The position numbers and the translations under genes are program-made. Under the pieces are notes generated by a model that saw only the letters and a list, made by a program, of their open reading frames with translations, did no database searches and was not told where the DNA came from. From Pseudoalteromonas rubra (GTDB lineage Bacteria > Pseudomonadota > Gammaproteobacteria > Enterobacterales > Alteromonadaceae), in assembly GCF_005887115.1 (NCBI RefSeq), contig NZ_PNCJ01000005.1:663837-727836 (forward strand): a DNA stretch of 64,000 bases, in the 5' to 3' direction. Each line of letters opens with the position of its first letter. Positions within the stretch are counted from its first letter, which is position 1. Positions 7,399 through 16,369 of the stretch are shown one piece after another.

Positions 7399-7418
7399 CC
7401 ACCCCCAGACTATTCAGC

Positions 7419-7560
7419 CGTCAGGTTTAACACCCAAGTTGCCGGCTGGTAGATCCCGCATCAAGTGCGGGATGACCGGAGAGGGTGCGGGATGACCGGA
7501 GTGGAATGTCCGGTGTTGGGTGCTGAATTACCAGAGTTGAGTGTGGGATGACCTAGGTTA
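7419..7560. repeat. Palindromic dispersed repeat, copy 2 with decayed half-units
   Basis: The full copy occupies 7419-7481. It is followed by half-units resembling GTGCGGGATGACCGGAG at 7484-7501 and GTGTGGGATGACCTAGG near 7541-7557. The pattern suggests slippage or repeated insertion. No transposase accompanies it. Confidence 0.65.
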
Positions 7561-7603
7561 AACGTACGCTGTTCAACCAAAACAACACCTCTTACTCGCC
7601 CAA

Positions 7604-7630
7604 ACTTTTAGTTCGATACTTTTAGTTCGA
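7604..7630 (+). promoter_or_regulatory. 13-base tandem direct repeat upstream of hutH
   Basis: ACTTTTAGTTCGA occurs at 7604-7616 and again at 7618-7630, 114-140 bases before the hutH start. A perfect 13-base direct repeat on a 14-base period in a promoter region suggests a regulator site. Which regulator binds is unknown. Confidence 0.4.
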
Positions 7631-7743
7631 AAATATCGGAATGAATTACGATAATTATGCATTTATAAAACAACTACAGCAAGTTAGGATTGCGGGATAA
7701 AAACACCATCTGCATGTAACAAGATGATATTTAGGAGAATAAA

Positions 7744-9237
7744 ATGACGTTTAGATATGGTATCGATCGTCTGGATCTGGACACAGTCAACGGCATTGCC
7801 GACGGCAGCATTAAAGCCGAACTGTGTCAGGAAGCGCTGGATAAAATCAACGCCAGCCGCAGTAATGTTGACGTAATGGCCGCTTCTGATAAGGCCGTAT
7901 ACGGTATTAACACCGGCTTTGGCCCGCTGTGCGACACGCAAATCTCACCAGAAGAAACCAATCTGCTGCAAAAAAACCTGCTTATCACTCATGCCGTTGG
8001 GGTTGGCGAGCCAATCGCTAAGCCTATTTCCAAGCTGATGTTAATCACCAAAGTTCACGCGCTGAGCCAGGGCTTCTCAGGTATTCGCCTGGAAACCGTG
8101 GAGCGTATGCTGAAGTTTATTGAGTTGGATCTTATTCCTGTGGTGCCGGAGCAAGGCTCTGTGGGTGCATCGGGTGACCTTGCGCCACTGTCTCACTTAT
8201 TCCTGCCATTGCTTGGCGAGGGTGAATTCTGGCAGGGTGACAAAATTGTACCTGCGGCCGAAGCACTGAAAGAACATGGCCTGGAGCCAATGGAGCTGCA
8301 TGCCAAAGAAGGCCTGGCCCTGATTAATGGTACTCAGTTTATCCTCTCGCACGCTATCACCGCGCTGACCAAAATGCGCTATCTTCTGGACTTAGCTGAC
8401 GTAGCCGGTGCCATGAGTATTGAAGGTATGCAGGGCAGCCAGTCGCCGTTCCGTGAAGAGCTGCACCAAATTCGCGCCTTTGCCGGTAATCTGGAAGTAG
8501 CCAAGCGGATGCGTCGTTTATTCAAAGATTCGCAAAACATGGCTGACCACGAAGAGTGCGACCGTGTACAGGACCCGTATTCACTGCGCTGTATTCCACA
8601 GGTGCATGGTGCATCTCGTAACGCCTACAACCACCTTAAAGAGCTGGCTGAGATTGAAATGAACTCAGTGACCGACAACCCGATTGTGATCAGCAGTGAA
8701 GAAGCCATCTCGGGTGGCAGCTTCCATGGTCAGCCTTTGGCCATGGTACTGGATTACGCCTCGATTGCCGCCGCTGAGCTGGGCAACATTTCAGACCGCC
8801 GCTGTTATTTACTGCTGGAAGGTCTGCACGGCCTGCCGCGCCTGTTGACGACTTCTGGCGGTCTGAACTCGGGCATGATGATCCCGCAGTACACCACCGC
8901 AGCTTTGGTCACGGAAAACAAATCACTGTGCTTCCCGCCATCGGCAGACAGCGTACCCACCTCTATGGGCCAGGAAGACCATGTATCTATGGGCAGTATC
9001 TCGGGTCGTAAACTGAACCAGATCCTGGGTAACCTGGAAAAAATCTTTGCCATTGAGCTGATGTATGCAGCTCAGGCCATTGAGTTCAGACGACCTAACA
9101 CCTGCTCAGACCTGATTGAAGAGAACTTTGCGCTGATCCGCAGCAAAGTCGCCAAACTTGAAGAAGACAGACTGCTTAAACCCGACATTGATCACATGGT
9201 AGCATTGGTTAAGTCACAAGCATTTACGGTTAACTAA
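7744..9237 (+). CDS. hutH: Histidine ammonia-lyase
   Basis: The enzyme deaminates L-histidine to trans-urocanate and ammonia, the first step of histidine catabolism in the cytoplasm. The 497-aa length is normal. The autocatalytic MIO cofactor triad Ala142-Ser143-Gly144 lies in GSVGASGDLAPLSH, and the YGINTGFGPL motif is near residue 53. AGGAG at 7733-7737, six bases upstream, fixes the start. hutU follows 13 bases after the stop, so the two are co-transcribed. hutI and hutG are not in the window, so the rest of the pathway must lie elsewhere. Confidence 0.97.
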   Translation: MTFRYGIDRLDLDTVNGIADGSIKAELCQEALDKINASRSNVDVMAASDKAVYGINTGFGPLCDTQISPEETNLLQKNLLITHAVGVGEPIAKPISKLMLITKVHALSQGFSGIRLETVERMLKFIELDLIPVVPEQGSVGASGDLAPLSHLFLPLLGEGEFWQGDKIVPAAEALKEHGLEPMELHAKEGLALINGTQFILSHAITALTKMRYLLDLADVAGAMSIEGMQGSQSPFREELHQIRAFAGNLEVAKRMRRLFKDSQNMADHEECDRVQDPYSLRCIPQVHGASRNAYNHLKELAEIEMNSVTDNPIVISSEEAISGGSFHGQPLAMVLDYASIAAAELGNISDRRCYLLLEGLHGLPRLLTTSGGLNSGMMIPQYTTAALVTENKSLCFPPSADSVPTSMGQEDHVSMGSISGRKLNQILGNLEKIFAIELMYAAQAIEFRRPNTCSDLIEENFALIRSKVAKLEEDRLLKPDIDHMVALVKSQAFTVN

Positions 9238-9250
9238 GGGGAAAATAACA

Positions 9251-11263
9251 ATGACCACAACACTGAGTTTTCAGGACCAAATTAAGCAAGGGATCCCCAG
9301 CGAGTTGCCAGCGCCTAAGCCTTACCCGGCTGGTGCCAACCGCGCCCCCAAGCGTAAAGACATTTTATCAGCCGGCGAAAAGCAACTGGCGCTGCGTAAC
9401 GCCCTGCGCTATTTCCCGAAAGAATGGCATCAGGAGCTGGCGGTAGAATTCGCCGAAGAGCTGAAAAACTTCGGCCGTATTTATATGTACCGCTTTAAGC
9501 CTAACTACGACCTTAAAGCGCGTTCTGTCAGCGATTATCCGGCCAAGTGTCAGCAAGCGGCAGCCATCATGCTGATGATCGACAACAACCTGGATCCGGC
9601 AGTTGCCCAACACCCGGAGGAGTTGATCACTTACGGCGGTAACGGTGCAGTATTCCAAAACTGGGCGCAATACCTGCTTGCCATGAAGTACCTGAGCGAG
9701 ATGGAAAGCGACCAGACATTACACATTTACTCTGGTCACCCGATGGGCTTGTTCCCGTCAAGCGAAGATGCGCCGCGCGTTGTTGTCACTAATGGTATGA
9801 TGATCCCGAACTATTCAAAGCCTGATGACTGGGAAAAATTCAATGCACTGGGCGTGACTCAGTACGGCCAGATGACGGCGGGTTCTTTCATGTACATTGG
9901 TCCGCAGGGCATTGTTCATGGCACCACCATCACCGTGATGAACGCATTCCGTAAAGTTCTTGAGCAAGGTGACAGCCCGAAAGGCAAAATCTTCCTCACC
10001 GCCGGTCTTGGTGGCATGAGTGGCGCACAACCTAAAGCGGGTAACATCGCTAACTGTATTACCGTCTGTGCCGAGGTAAACCCGGCTGCTGCCACTAAGC
10101 GTCACCAGCAAGGCTGGGTTGATGAGCTGATCGACAACATGGACGAGTTGGTTGCGCGGGTTAAAACCGCGCAGGCGAACGAAGAAGTGGTATCAATTGC
10201 CTACATCGGTAACATTGTCGATGTTTGGGAAACCTTCTATGAACAGGATATTTTCATTCACCTGGGGTCAGATCAGACGTCGCTGCATAACCCTTGGTCA
10301 GGCGGTTATTACCCGGCAGACATCAGCTTTGAAGAGTCCAACCGACTGATCCGTGAAGAGCCTGAGGTCTTCAAAGAAAAAGTACAGGCAACGCTTAAAC
10401 GTCACGCTGATGCGGTGAATAAGCATACAGCCCGTGGCACTTACTTCTTCGATTACGGTAATGCCTTCTTGTTAGAATCATCTCGTGCCGGTGGCGATGT
10501 CATGGCTGAAAATGGCATCGACTTTAAATATCCGTCTTATGTACAGGATATTCTTGGCCCGATGTGTTTTGACTACGGCTTTGGTCCGTTCCGTTGGGTG
10601 TGTGCCTCTGGTAATCCGGCTGATCTGGACAAAACCGATGCCATCGCGGCTGAGGTGTTGAACAAGATCATGGCGGAATCGCCAGAAGAGATCCAGCAGC
10701 AGATGCAGGACAACATTACCTGGATCAAAGATGCCAAGCAAAACAAACTGGTTGTAGGGTCACAGGCGCGTATTCTCTATGCCGATGCACAAGGTCGTAT
10801 GGAAATAGCTAAAGCCTTTAACGATGCAATTGCTCGTGGCGACATTGGTCCGGTCGTATTAGGTCGCGACCACCACGATGTGAGTGGTACAGATTCACCG
10901 TTCCGCGAAACATCGAACATTTATGATGGCAGCCGCTTCACCGCAGATATGGCCATTCATAACGTGATTGGCGACAGCTTCCGTGGTGCAACCTGGGTGT
11001 CTATCCACAACGGTGGTGGCGTTGGCTGGGGCGAAGTGATCAACGGCGGTTTTGGTATGGTGCTGGATGGTAGCAGCGATGCTGAGCGTCGTCTTAAGTC
11101 TATGCTGTTGTTTGATGTCAATAATGGTATTGCACGTCGCAGCTGGGCTCGCAACGAAGAAGCCAACTTTGCGATTAAACGCGAAATGGCCCGCACGCCT
11201 AAGCTTAAAGTAACCCTGCCAAATGGCGTAGACGACGAGATTTTAAATAATCTGTCGCTGTAA
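9251..11263 (+). CDS. hutU: Urocanate hydratase, long form
   Basis: Converts urocanate to imidazolonepropionate using tightly bound NAD+. Family motifs are clear: YGGNGAVFQNW near residue 126, QMTAGSFMYIGPQGIVHGT near 216, TAGLGGMSGAQP near 250, and FRWVCASG near 449 with the conserved active-site cysteine. At 670 aa it is over 100 residues longer than the roughly 555-aa enzyme of Pseudomonas or Bacillus and matches the long urocanases of animals and some bacteria. AGGGG precedes the start. It is the second gene of hutHU. Confidence 0.95.
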   Translation: MTTTLSFQDQIKQGIPSELPAPKPYPAGANRAPKRKDILSAGEKQLALRNALRYFPKEWHQELAVEFAEELKNFGRIYMYRFKPNYDLKARSVSDYPAKCQQAAAIMLMIDNNLDPAVAQHPEELITYGGNGAVFQNWAQYLLAMKYLSEMESDQTLHIYSGHPMGLFPSSEDAPRVVVTNGMMIPNYSKPDDWEKFNALGVTQYGQMTAGSFMYIGPQGIVHGTTITVMNAFRKVLEQGDSPKGKIFLTAGLGGMSGAQPKAGNIANCITVCAEVNPAAATKRHQQGWVDELIDNMDELVARVKTAQANEEVVSIAYIGNIVDVWETFYEQDIFIHLGSDQTSLHNPWSGGYYPADISFEESNRLIREEPEVFKEKVQATLKRHADAVNKHTARGTYFFDYGNAFLLESSRAGGDVMAENGIDFKYPSYVQDILGPMCFDYGFGPFRWVCASGNPADLDKTDAIAAEVLNKIMAESPEEIQQQMQDNITWIKDAKQNKLVVGSQARILYADAQGRMEIAKAFNDAIARGDIGPVVLGRDHHDVSGTDSPFRETSNIYDGSRFTADMAIHNVIGDSFRGATWVSIHNGGGVGWGEVINGGFGMVLDGSSDAERRLKSMLLFDVNNGIARRSWARNEEANFAIKREMARTPKLKVTLPNGVDDEILNNLSL

Positions 11264-11282
11264 GCTTCTGCTTAAGGATTGG

Positions 11283-11308
11283 AAAAGGCTGCCTGAGGCA
11301 GCCTTTTT
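11283..11308 (+). terminator. Rho-independent terminator of hutHU
   Basis: Stem AAAAGGCTGCC/GGCAGCCTTTT with loop TGA, ending in a run of six T, 20 bases after the hutU stop. The remaining 240 bases up to 11547 show no gene. Confidence 0.93.
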
Positions 11309-11547
11309 TATGAGCCATGCGCTAATGGCGTGGCAATTCACGCGCAGGAAATAACTAAGCCATTGTTTTTATAGTCAATATCTTTATTACCCACAGATTT
11401 TGTGACTATCTTGTGAGTAACTCTGGCATTATTCAGCTACCAGGTAGCCTGTCAGGCATGGGCTTTTATATTTACAGCACCGAAGCTTCTCCACCGAGCA
11501 ATCACATAGAAATAAAGTGCCACTCAGACGATAACCACGAGTAGCGA

Positions 11548-12783
11548 CTAGTGACGCAGTGCTGGCAACAAAGATGCACCAGTGCCATCCACCTCAGACA
11601 GCAAATCCAGGCCCAGGATCTGTGCCACAACAGGATAAATATCGAGGTTTTTCACTGGGCCAATCTTCACCCCCTGTTTAAACGCCGGGCCCACAGCAAC
11701 AAAGGTCGCATGCATATCCTGTGTAACAGCAAAACCATGCGTACCATAATGTTTGTCTTTATCATCGTATGCAAAATAGCGCGGTGCCTGAGTTTCTATC
11801 ACAATATCGGCCGTCGTTGCATCTATTGTCACACCACGACTTTTGAGTGTATCTTCATTGAGGACATCATAGCGACCACGGGCATTGCGTTTCAGCTGTG
11901 CTCGAACCTCCCCCAGGTTCACATCTGTATTGGGTCGCTTATATAGCCAGACCTGCGTACCACTGTTTTTTACTATAAAGTCGCTCAGATCAGTGCCCAG
12001 ATCAGAAAGCTGCAAACTCAAGTCAGGATCCAGCTGGGCCATGCCATGGTCTGAGACAATAATAAGGTTGACGTCCTGTTCTACTTCACGCTGTATGCGC
12101 CGTGCAAGCTGGCCTATTAACTTATCCACCTTTTGCACCGCCTCGTAGGTCTGCTGTGCATCGGGACCAAAATCATGCCCCATTGTATCGACCAGTGAAA
12201 AATATCCGGCAACAAAGCGAGGGCGAGTCTGCTCTGGCAATTTCAGCCACTGAATAATTTGATCAATACGTTGCTGGTAATCACTGTGCTTAGAGTAGTG
12301 GTAAAAATAGCTGGGAGTCATACCATTGAAGCGGGCATCGGATTCAGGCCAGAAATAAGTCGCCGCTTTTAGGCCCTGCATTTGTGCCAAATTCCAAAGC
12401 GGGATCCCTTTTAACCAGGAGCTGTCATCCTGGCCATACCCCATTTTATAACACTGGTTACGGTCTTTATCACAAAAGTGGTTGCCTACAATACCATGAT
12501 TGGACGGCAGCAAGCCGGTTATAATCGAGAGATGATTGGGAAAAGTCTTGGTTGGGTATACAGGCTCCAGATACTCTGCCCTGACTCCCTGTGCAGCCAA
12601 AGAAGCCAGGTTCTTTGCATTATGCTTTTCAATGTAATCCCAGCGAAAGCCATCCAGTGAGAATATCACCACACTTTGCTCTGACGCCTCAACTGATGCT
12701 GCCTTAACCGGCAATATAAAAGCAGCACTAAAAACTGTGGTAACAAAAATCAGCAAAACCGATAATGCGCGAGTTGTCATCAT
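11548..12783 (-). CDS. Secreted nucleotide pyrophosphatase/phosphodiesterase (NPP family)
   Basis: An alkaline-phosphatase-superfamily phosphodiesterase of about 411 aa, probably acting on nucleotides or phospholipid head groups outside the cytoplasm. Visible motifs are FSLDGFRWDY (metal-binding Asp), YPTKTFPNHLSI (nucleophile Thr), VDTMGHDFGP and VSDHGMAQ (metal ligands). The start at 12783 (or the adjacent Met at 12780) gives a clean signal peptide ending near PVKAAS and has AGGA nine bases upstream; the longer frame to 12888 would bury it. The S66 peptidase gene lies upstream on the same strand but 140 bases away. Confidence 0.85.
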   Translation of the reverse strand: MMTTRALSVLLIFVTTVFSAAFILPVKAASVEASEQSVVIFSLDGFRWDYIEKHNAKNLASLAAQGVRAEYLEPVYPTKTFPNHLSIITGLLPSNHGIVGNHFCDKDRNQCYKMGYGQDDSSWLKGIPLWNLAQMQGLKAATYFWPESDARFNGMTPSYFYHYSKHSDYQQRIDQIIQWLKLPEQTRPRFVAGYFSLVDTMGHDFGPDAQQTYEAVQKVDKLIGQLARRIQREVEQDVNLIIVSDHGMAQLDPDLSLQLSDLGTDLSDFIVKNSGTQVWLYKRPNTDVNLGEVRAQLKRNARGRYDVLNEDTLKSRGVTIDATTADIVIETQAPRYFAYDDKDKHYGTHGFAVTQDMHATFVAVGPAFKQGVKIGPVKNLDIYPVVAQILGLDLLSEVDGTGASLLPALRH

Positions 12784-12923
12784 GCCCTTTGTTCCTAAAA
12801 CAATAAACCAACGGGCGCACTGTAAAACTAAAAGATGAATAAAATGAAGGACCTTTTGCCGAGACAGGGCATATTTTCGACTAACCACAGATTTTCAGGA
12901 CGAGTTACCCGCCCTGATCTCAG

Positions 12924-13964
12924 TTATCGCAAATGCTGGACCAGAGTCCACTGTTCACCTGTGCAACTCACCTCAGCCAGCGCACCATTGATCATCACCA
13001 TGTTGGGAGCAATATGAGAAACGTCCACTCCCGTCACAACCGGAATAGTCAAATCCCCTAGTGCCATTTTGACAGCGGTATCTCCGTCAAACGCTTTTCC
13101 GGCACACCCCGACACGGCATTACGGCCTATAAGGATGCCGGCAGCATGTTCAAACGCACCGCGTAATTTGAGACTTTGTAAAGCCCGGTAATAGCCAGTT
13201 GGTGACTGCTCGGCATTTTCAAAGTAAAAGATAAGCTTGTCATCCGGGTGCCTGTCGAGCAATCTTTGCGGATCAAAGAACTCAGAGCCAAACATCAGCA
13301 TATGCGTGTCCAGGCATCCCCCCAACAAGCGCCCGCTAAACGACAGTGAGCCATCAAGCTGTTCATCATGATGTAATCGCTGCCAGGCACTTTTCTCCGT
13401 CAAATTAAATACCGCTTCGCTGTCTTGCACATAATTGCTGTAGCCTTGTTCAAAAAAGGGCGCGGGATATTGCGTAAACGAACTGCCTGATGCCGTATAC
13501 AAGTGCTTAAATGTGTTGGCGGTCAAGGGATCCGGCTGTGCCAGTGAAAGCTGCATCAGGTTAGTGCAATGACACGTAGCCCAGCCCAGTTTACTGGTAA
13601 ATGCACTCAGCACGGTGCTGATATCTGAAAACCCCATCAGCCATTTTGGTCGGGCATGTTGCAGCGCCTCCCAGTCAAGCAAGGGCAACAAATCCATGGC
13701 AATTTCACCGCCCCAGGGGGCCATAATGGCATCAACCTGATCGTCCATTAAAAATCGCATAAGTTCTTCAACGCGCTGGGCTGGCGGTGCGCTGACATGC
13801 AACTGATCCTCCCTTAAACACTGACCCTCGAGCACCTTAAACCCACGTAGCACCAGGTCTTGTAACACTCTGTCAAGGCGAGCGTGTAAAGGTGTTGGTA
13901 CACCACTGGAAAAGGCGGTAACAGCAATCGTACTGTTTGAGGTTAAGGGGGCGGGATAGTACAT
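12924..13964 (-). CDS. S66-family LD-carboxypeptidase / MccF-like peptidase
   Basis: A 346-aa serine peptidase of family S66, which includes LdcA (murein tetrapeptide recycling) and MccF (microcin C self-immunity). The motif MAPWGGEIAMDLLPLLD lies at 81-97 and the nucleophile is Ser113 in GFSDIS. A GVDVSHIAPNM segment near the C-terminus probably holds the catalytic His. There is no signal peptide, which fits a cytoplasmic enzyme. AAGGA precedes the start. Length and motif spacing fit MccF-type proteins at least as well as LdcA, so the substrate (muropeptide or peptidyl-nucleotide) is open. Confidence 0.85.
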   Translation of the reverse strand: MYYPAPLTSNSTIAVTAFSSGVPTPLHARLDRVLQDLVLRGFKVLEGQCLREDQLHVSAPPAQRVEELMRFLMDDQVDAIMAPWGGEIAMDLLPLLDWEALQHARPKWLMGFSDISTVLSAFTSKLGWATCHCTNLMQLSLAQPDPLTANTFKHLYTASGSSFTQYPAPFFEQGYSNYVQDSEAVFNLTEKSAWQRLHHDEQLDGSLSFSGRLLGGCLDTHMLMFGSEFFDPQRLLDRHPDDKLIFYFENAEQSPTGYYRALQSLKLRGAFEHAAGILIGRNAVSGCAGKAFDGDTAVKMALGDLTIPVVTGVDVSHIAPNMVMINGALAEVSCTGEQWTLVQHLR

Positions 13965-14133
13965 AAGGCATCCTTTTTACATGCTAAAAATTTAAAACCA
14001 TTTAATTCATCACGTTAGGCATGTATTAATCACATAATTTCCTCACTTTGTCACCTCGTTTCGCGCCTTTCTCACGCTTTTTGTACTTGTTCAGACAACA
14101 ATGAGCTTAGCTTTTTACGAAACGGATAAAATA

Positions 14134-16320
14134 ATGAATAAGTTGAACGCACTAAGCTTAGCAATGTGTACTTTATATGCGGCCTGTAGCACAGCCGAAC
14201 AATCGTCTGCTCACATTCGACCCTGGCAACAATTTACGCAAAGCGAAACGGCGATCCCCCGCCTGAACAACGCGCCACTCATAGATGGTGAGCTCTCAGC
14301 CACGGAGTGGCAAAATGCTCGCGTTATCACAGAGTTTGTTGAATTCCGTCCAACCATTGGCGGGACACCCAGATATCCGATCACGGCATATGTTGCCTAC
14401 GATGAGCAATACTTTTATGTTGCAGCAAAAATTACCCAACCCGCCGAAACCATTACGGACAGAGTGTTGACCCAGGGTGAGCGGATCTGGAACGAAGACT
14501 ATTTTGGCCTCATCTTAGACACCAACCATGACAAGTCAGACGGCTACCTGTTTCATGTTACCCCTTCTGGTGTGCGTGAAGACGGCCTGGTCAATGGCAC
14601 CGAGTATATTGCCGAGTGGAAAACACTCTGGTACGCCAAAACTCAGCAACAGGACGACGGCTGGACAGTTGAAATTGCAATCCCCATGCAGTCTATGTCT
14701 TTTGACCCTGATGCCAAAAACTGGGGATTACAACTACGCCACAAACTATCCAGCCCGTATGTACAATCGTTCTGGAATCTCAATAACCCAAACTCGTATG
14801 GCTGGCATGCCTCGCAAACCGCACCAATCTCCGGGCTCAATAACTTAGGCCAGGGCCTGGGAATCGAAGTCAAACCCGGCCTTGCTTACAAAGAGACGCA
14901 AACAGAAAATCGCTTTGAGCCCTCACTGGATGCGACTTACCGGTTTACGCCGAGTCTGACCGGTCAGCTTACACTCAATACAGATTTTTCGGGTACAGAC
15001 GTTGATGAAATTGAAATGAACATGACACGGTTTGGCCAGTACTACAGTGAAAAGCGCGATTTCTTCTTGCAGGATAGCCAGATTTTTCGTTTTGGTGGCA
15101 TGGACGATGACGATAACAACGGCATGCCCTTTTATTCTCGCCGCATTGGTCAGGGCCCTCAATCAGGTGTGCTGGATGTAAACTGGGGGACTAAATTAAC
15201 AGGCCGGATTGGTAATACAGATCTTGGCGTAATGAGCGTTAATCAGGAACGTGACGGCCATCTCGAAGAAACAACCCAACTCAGTGTGGCCAGAGCCAAA
15301 CAACATATTGGTGAGCGCCACCAGCTGGGTGCCATTTTTACCCATGGCAGCGCCGATGACAATCACAGTCAGGCACTGACAGGTATTGACTATCGCTTTG
15401 ATGATTTACTATTTGGTGAAGAGCAGTTTATTGCCAATGCCTTCTATCAGTCTGTTGACGTCCCCAATAAGACAGCCGATAGCGATGCAAAATCCTATGG
15501 CCTGGCATTCAAACTGCCCAACGACAAATTTTATCTGGATACCAAGTATCGCTATATCGGCAAAGATTTTAATCCGGCGATGGGCTTTGTGAACCGTACT
15601 GACCTTAAATACTACCATCTCACCAGTCACTATCGGGTGCGCCCGCAATCAGGCTGGCTGGGAGACAATCTCAACCTCTATCAGGTCAGAACCTATTATA
15701 AGCGCTGGGAAAATACCGAAGGTGAGAAAAAAGGCCAGCAGCTGTTCGTACAACCTTTAATTATACAAACCCGGTCTCACGACTATTTCTCCGTCAGCTA
15801 CGATATGTACAATAAAGTGCTCAGAAACCCCTTTAAGTTTCGTGAGAATATTCAGTTTGCCGAGGGAGAGTATGATTACAATCAATGGAACATTTATTAT
15901 GAAACGGCCAGTGACCGACCTGTTTTTGTTAGTGGCCGGCTCGTCAAAGGGGATTTCTTTGATGCTGATCTCGAACGTTTTAGTCTGACCATTAACACTC
16001 GCCCAAACAAGCATTTGTACGTGCAACTTGGCCGTCATATGTACTACTATGAGCGTGCCGGCGAAAAGAGCAACATGTATAACACCCGACTAAAAGTGAA
16101 TATCGCCTTTAACAGCGAGTGGTCATGGAACTCACTGTTGCAACACAACACTCAATCCGACAGCTTCTCACTCTTTAGTCGGTTGCGCTACGAGCCTGCA
16201 CCGGATGAGCTTTACCAGCTAAGCATCAACAAAGGATATGATCTTGAGGACGGCTGGCACGATAAAAAAAGCGTTTTCTCCGAAACTGCCATCAAACTAA
16301 ACTACACCTATCGCTGGTGA
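14134..16320 (+). CDS. DUF5916-type outer-membrane protein with carbohydrate-binding-like domain
   Basis: A protein of about 728 aa with a signal peptide, then a CBM9-like beta-sandwich at about 45-230 (PLIDGELSATEWQNA... YFYVAAKI... GWTVEIAIPMQSM). The rest is rich in alternating aromatic/polar strands (YRFTPSLTGQLTLNTDFSGT, ending LNYTYRW), typical of a DUF5916 beta-barrel with a C-terminal aromatic residue. I start at 14134 because it gives a proper signal sequence; the upstream ATG at 14101 adds a charged segment. LYAAC is a poor lipobox, so an ordinary signal peptidase site is as likely. The ligand is unknown. Confidence 0.75.
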   Translation: MNKLNALSLAMCTLYAACSTAEQSSAHIRPWQQFTQSETAIPRLNNAPLIDGELSATEWQNARVITEFVEFRPTIGGTPRYPITAYVAYDEQYFYVAAKITQPAETITDRVLTQGERIWNEDYFGLILDTNHDKSDGYLFHVTPSGVREDGLVNGTEYIAEWKTLWYAKTQQQDDGWTVEIAIPMQSMSFDPDAKNWGLQLRHKLSSPYVQSFWNLNNPNSYGWHASQTAPISGLNNLGQGLGIEVKPGLAYKETQTENRFEPSLDATYRFTPSLTGQLTLNTDFSGTDVDEIEMNMTRFGQYYSEKRDFFLQDSQIFRFGGMDDDDNNGMPFYSRRIGQGPQSGVLDVNWGTKLTGRIGNTDLGVMSVNQERDGHLEETTQLSVARAKQHIGERHQLGAIFTHGSADDNHSQALTGIDYRFDDLLFGEEQFIANAFYQSVDVPNKTADSDAKSYGLAFKLPNDKFYLDTKYRYIGKDFNPAMGFVNRTDLKYYHLTSHYRVRPQSGWLGDNLNLYQVRTYYKRWENTEGEKKGQQLFVQPLIIQTRSHDYFSVSYDMYNKVLRNPFKFRENIQFAEGEYDYNQWNIYYETASDRPVFVSGRLVKGDFFDADLERFSLTINTRPNKHLYVQLGRHMYYYERAGEKSNMYNTRLKVNIAFNSEWSWNSLLQHNTQSDSFSLFSRLRYEPAPDELYQLSINKGYDLEDGWHDKKSVFSETAIKLNYTYRW

Positions 16321-16369
16321 TGTGGACCTTAACTATGAGCGCTGTCAGCCTGCTGCAACGCTCATGCAG

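Noticed and set aside
7207..7481. Possible small CRISPR array from the spaced repeats
   Set aside because: Only two long copies and one variant, uneven spacing, no cas genes, and the units are self-palindromic intergenic repeats.
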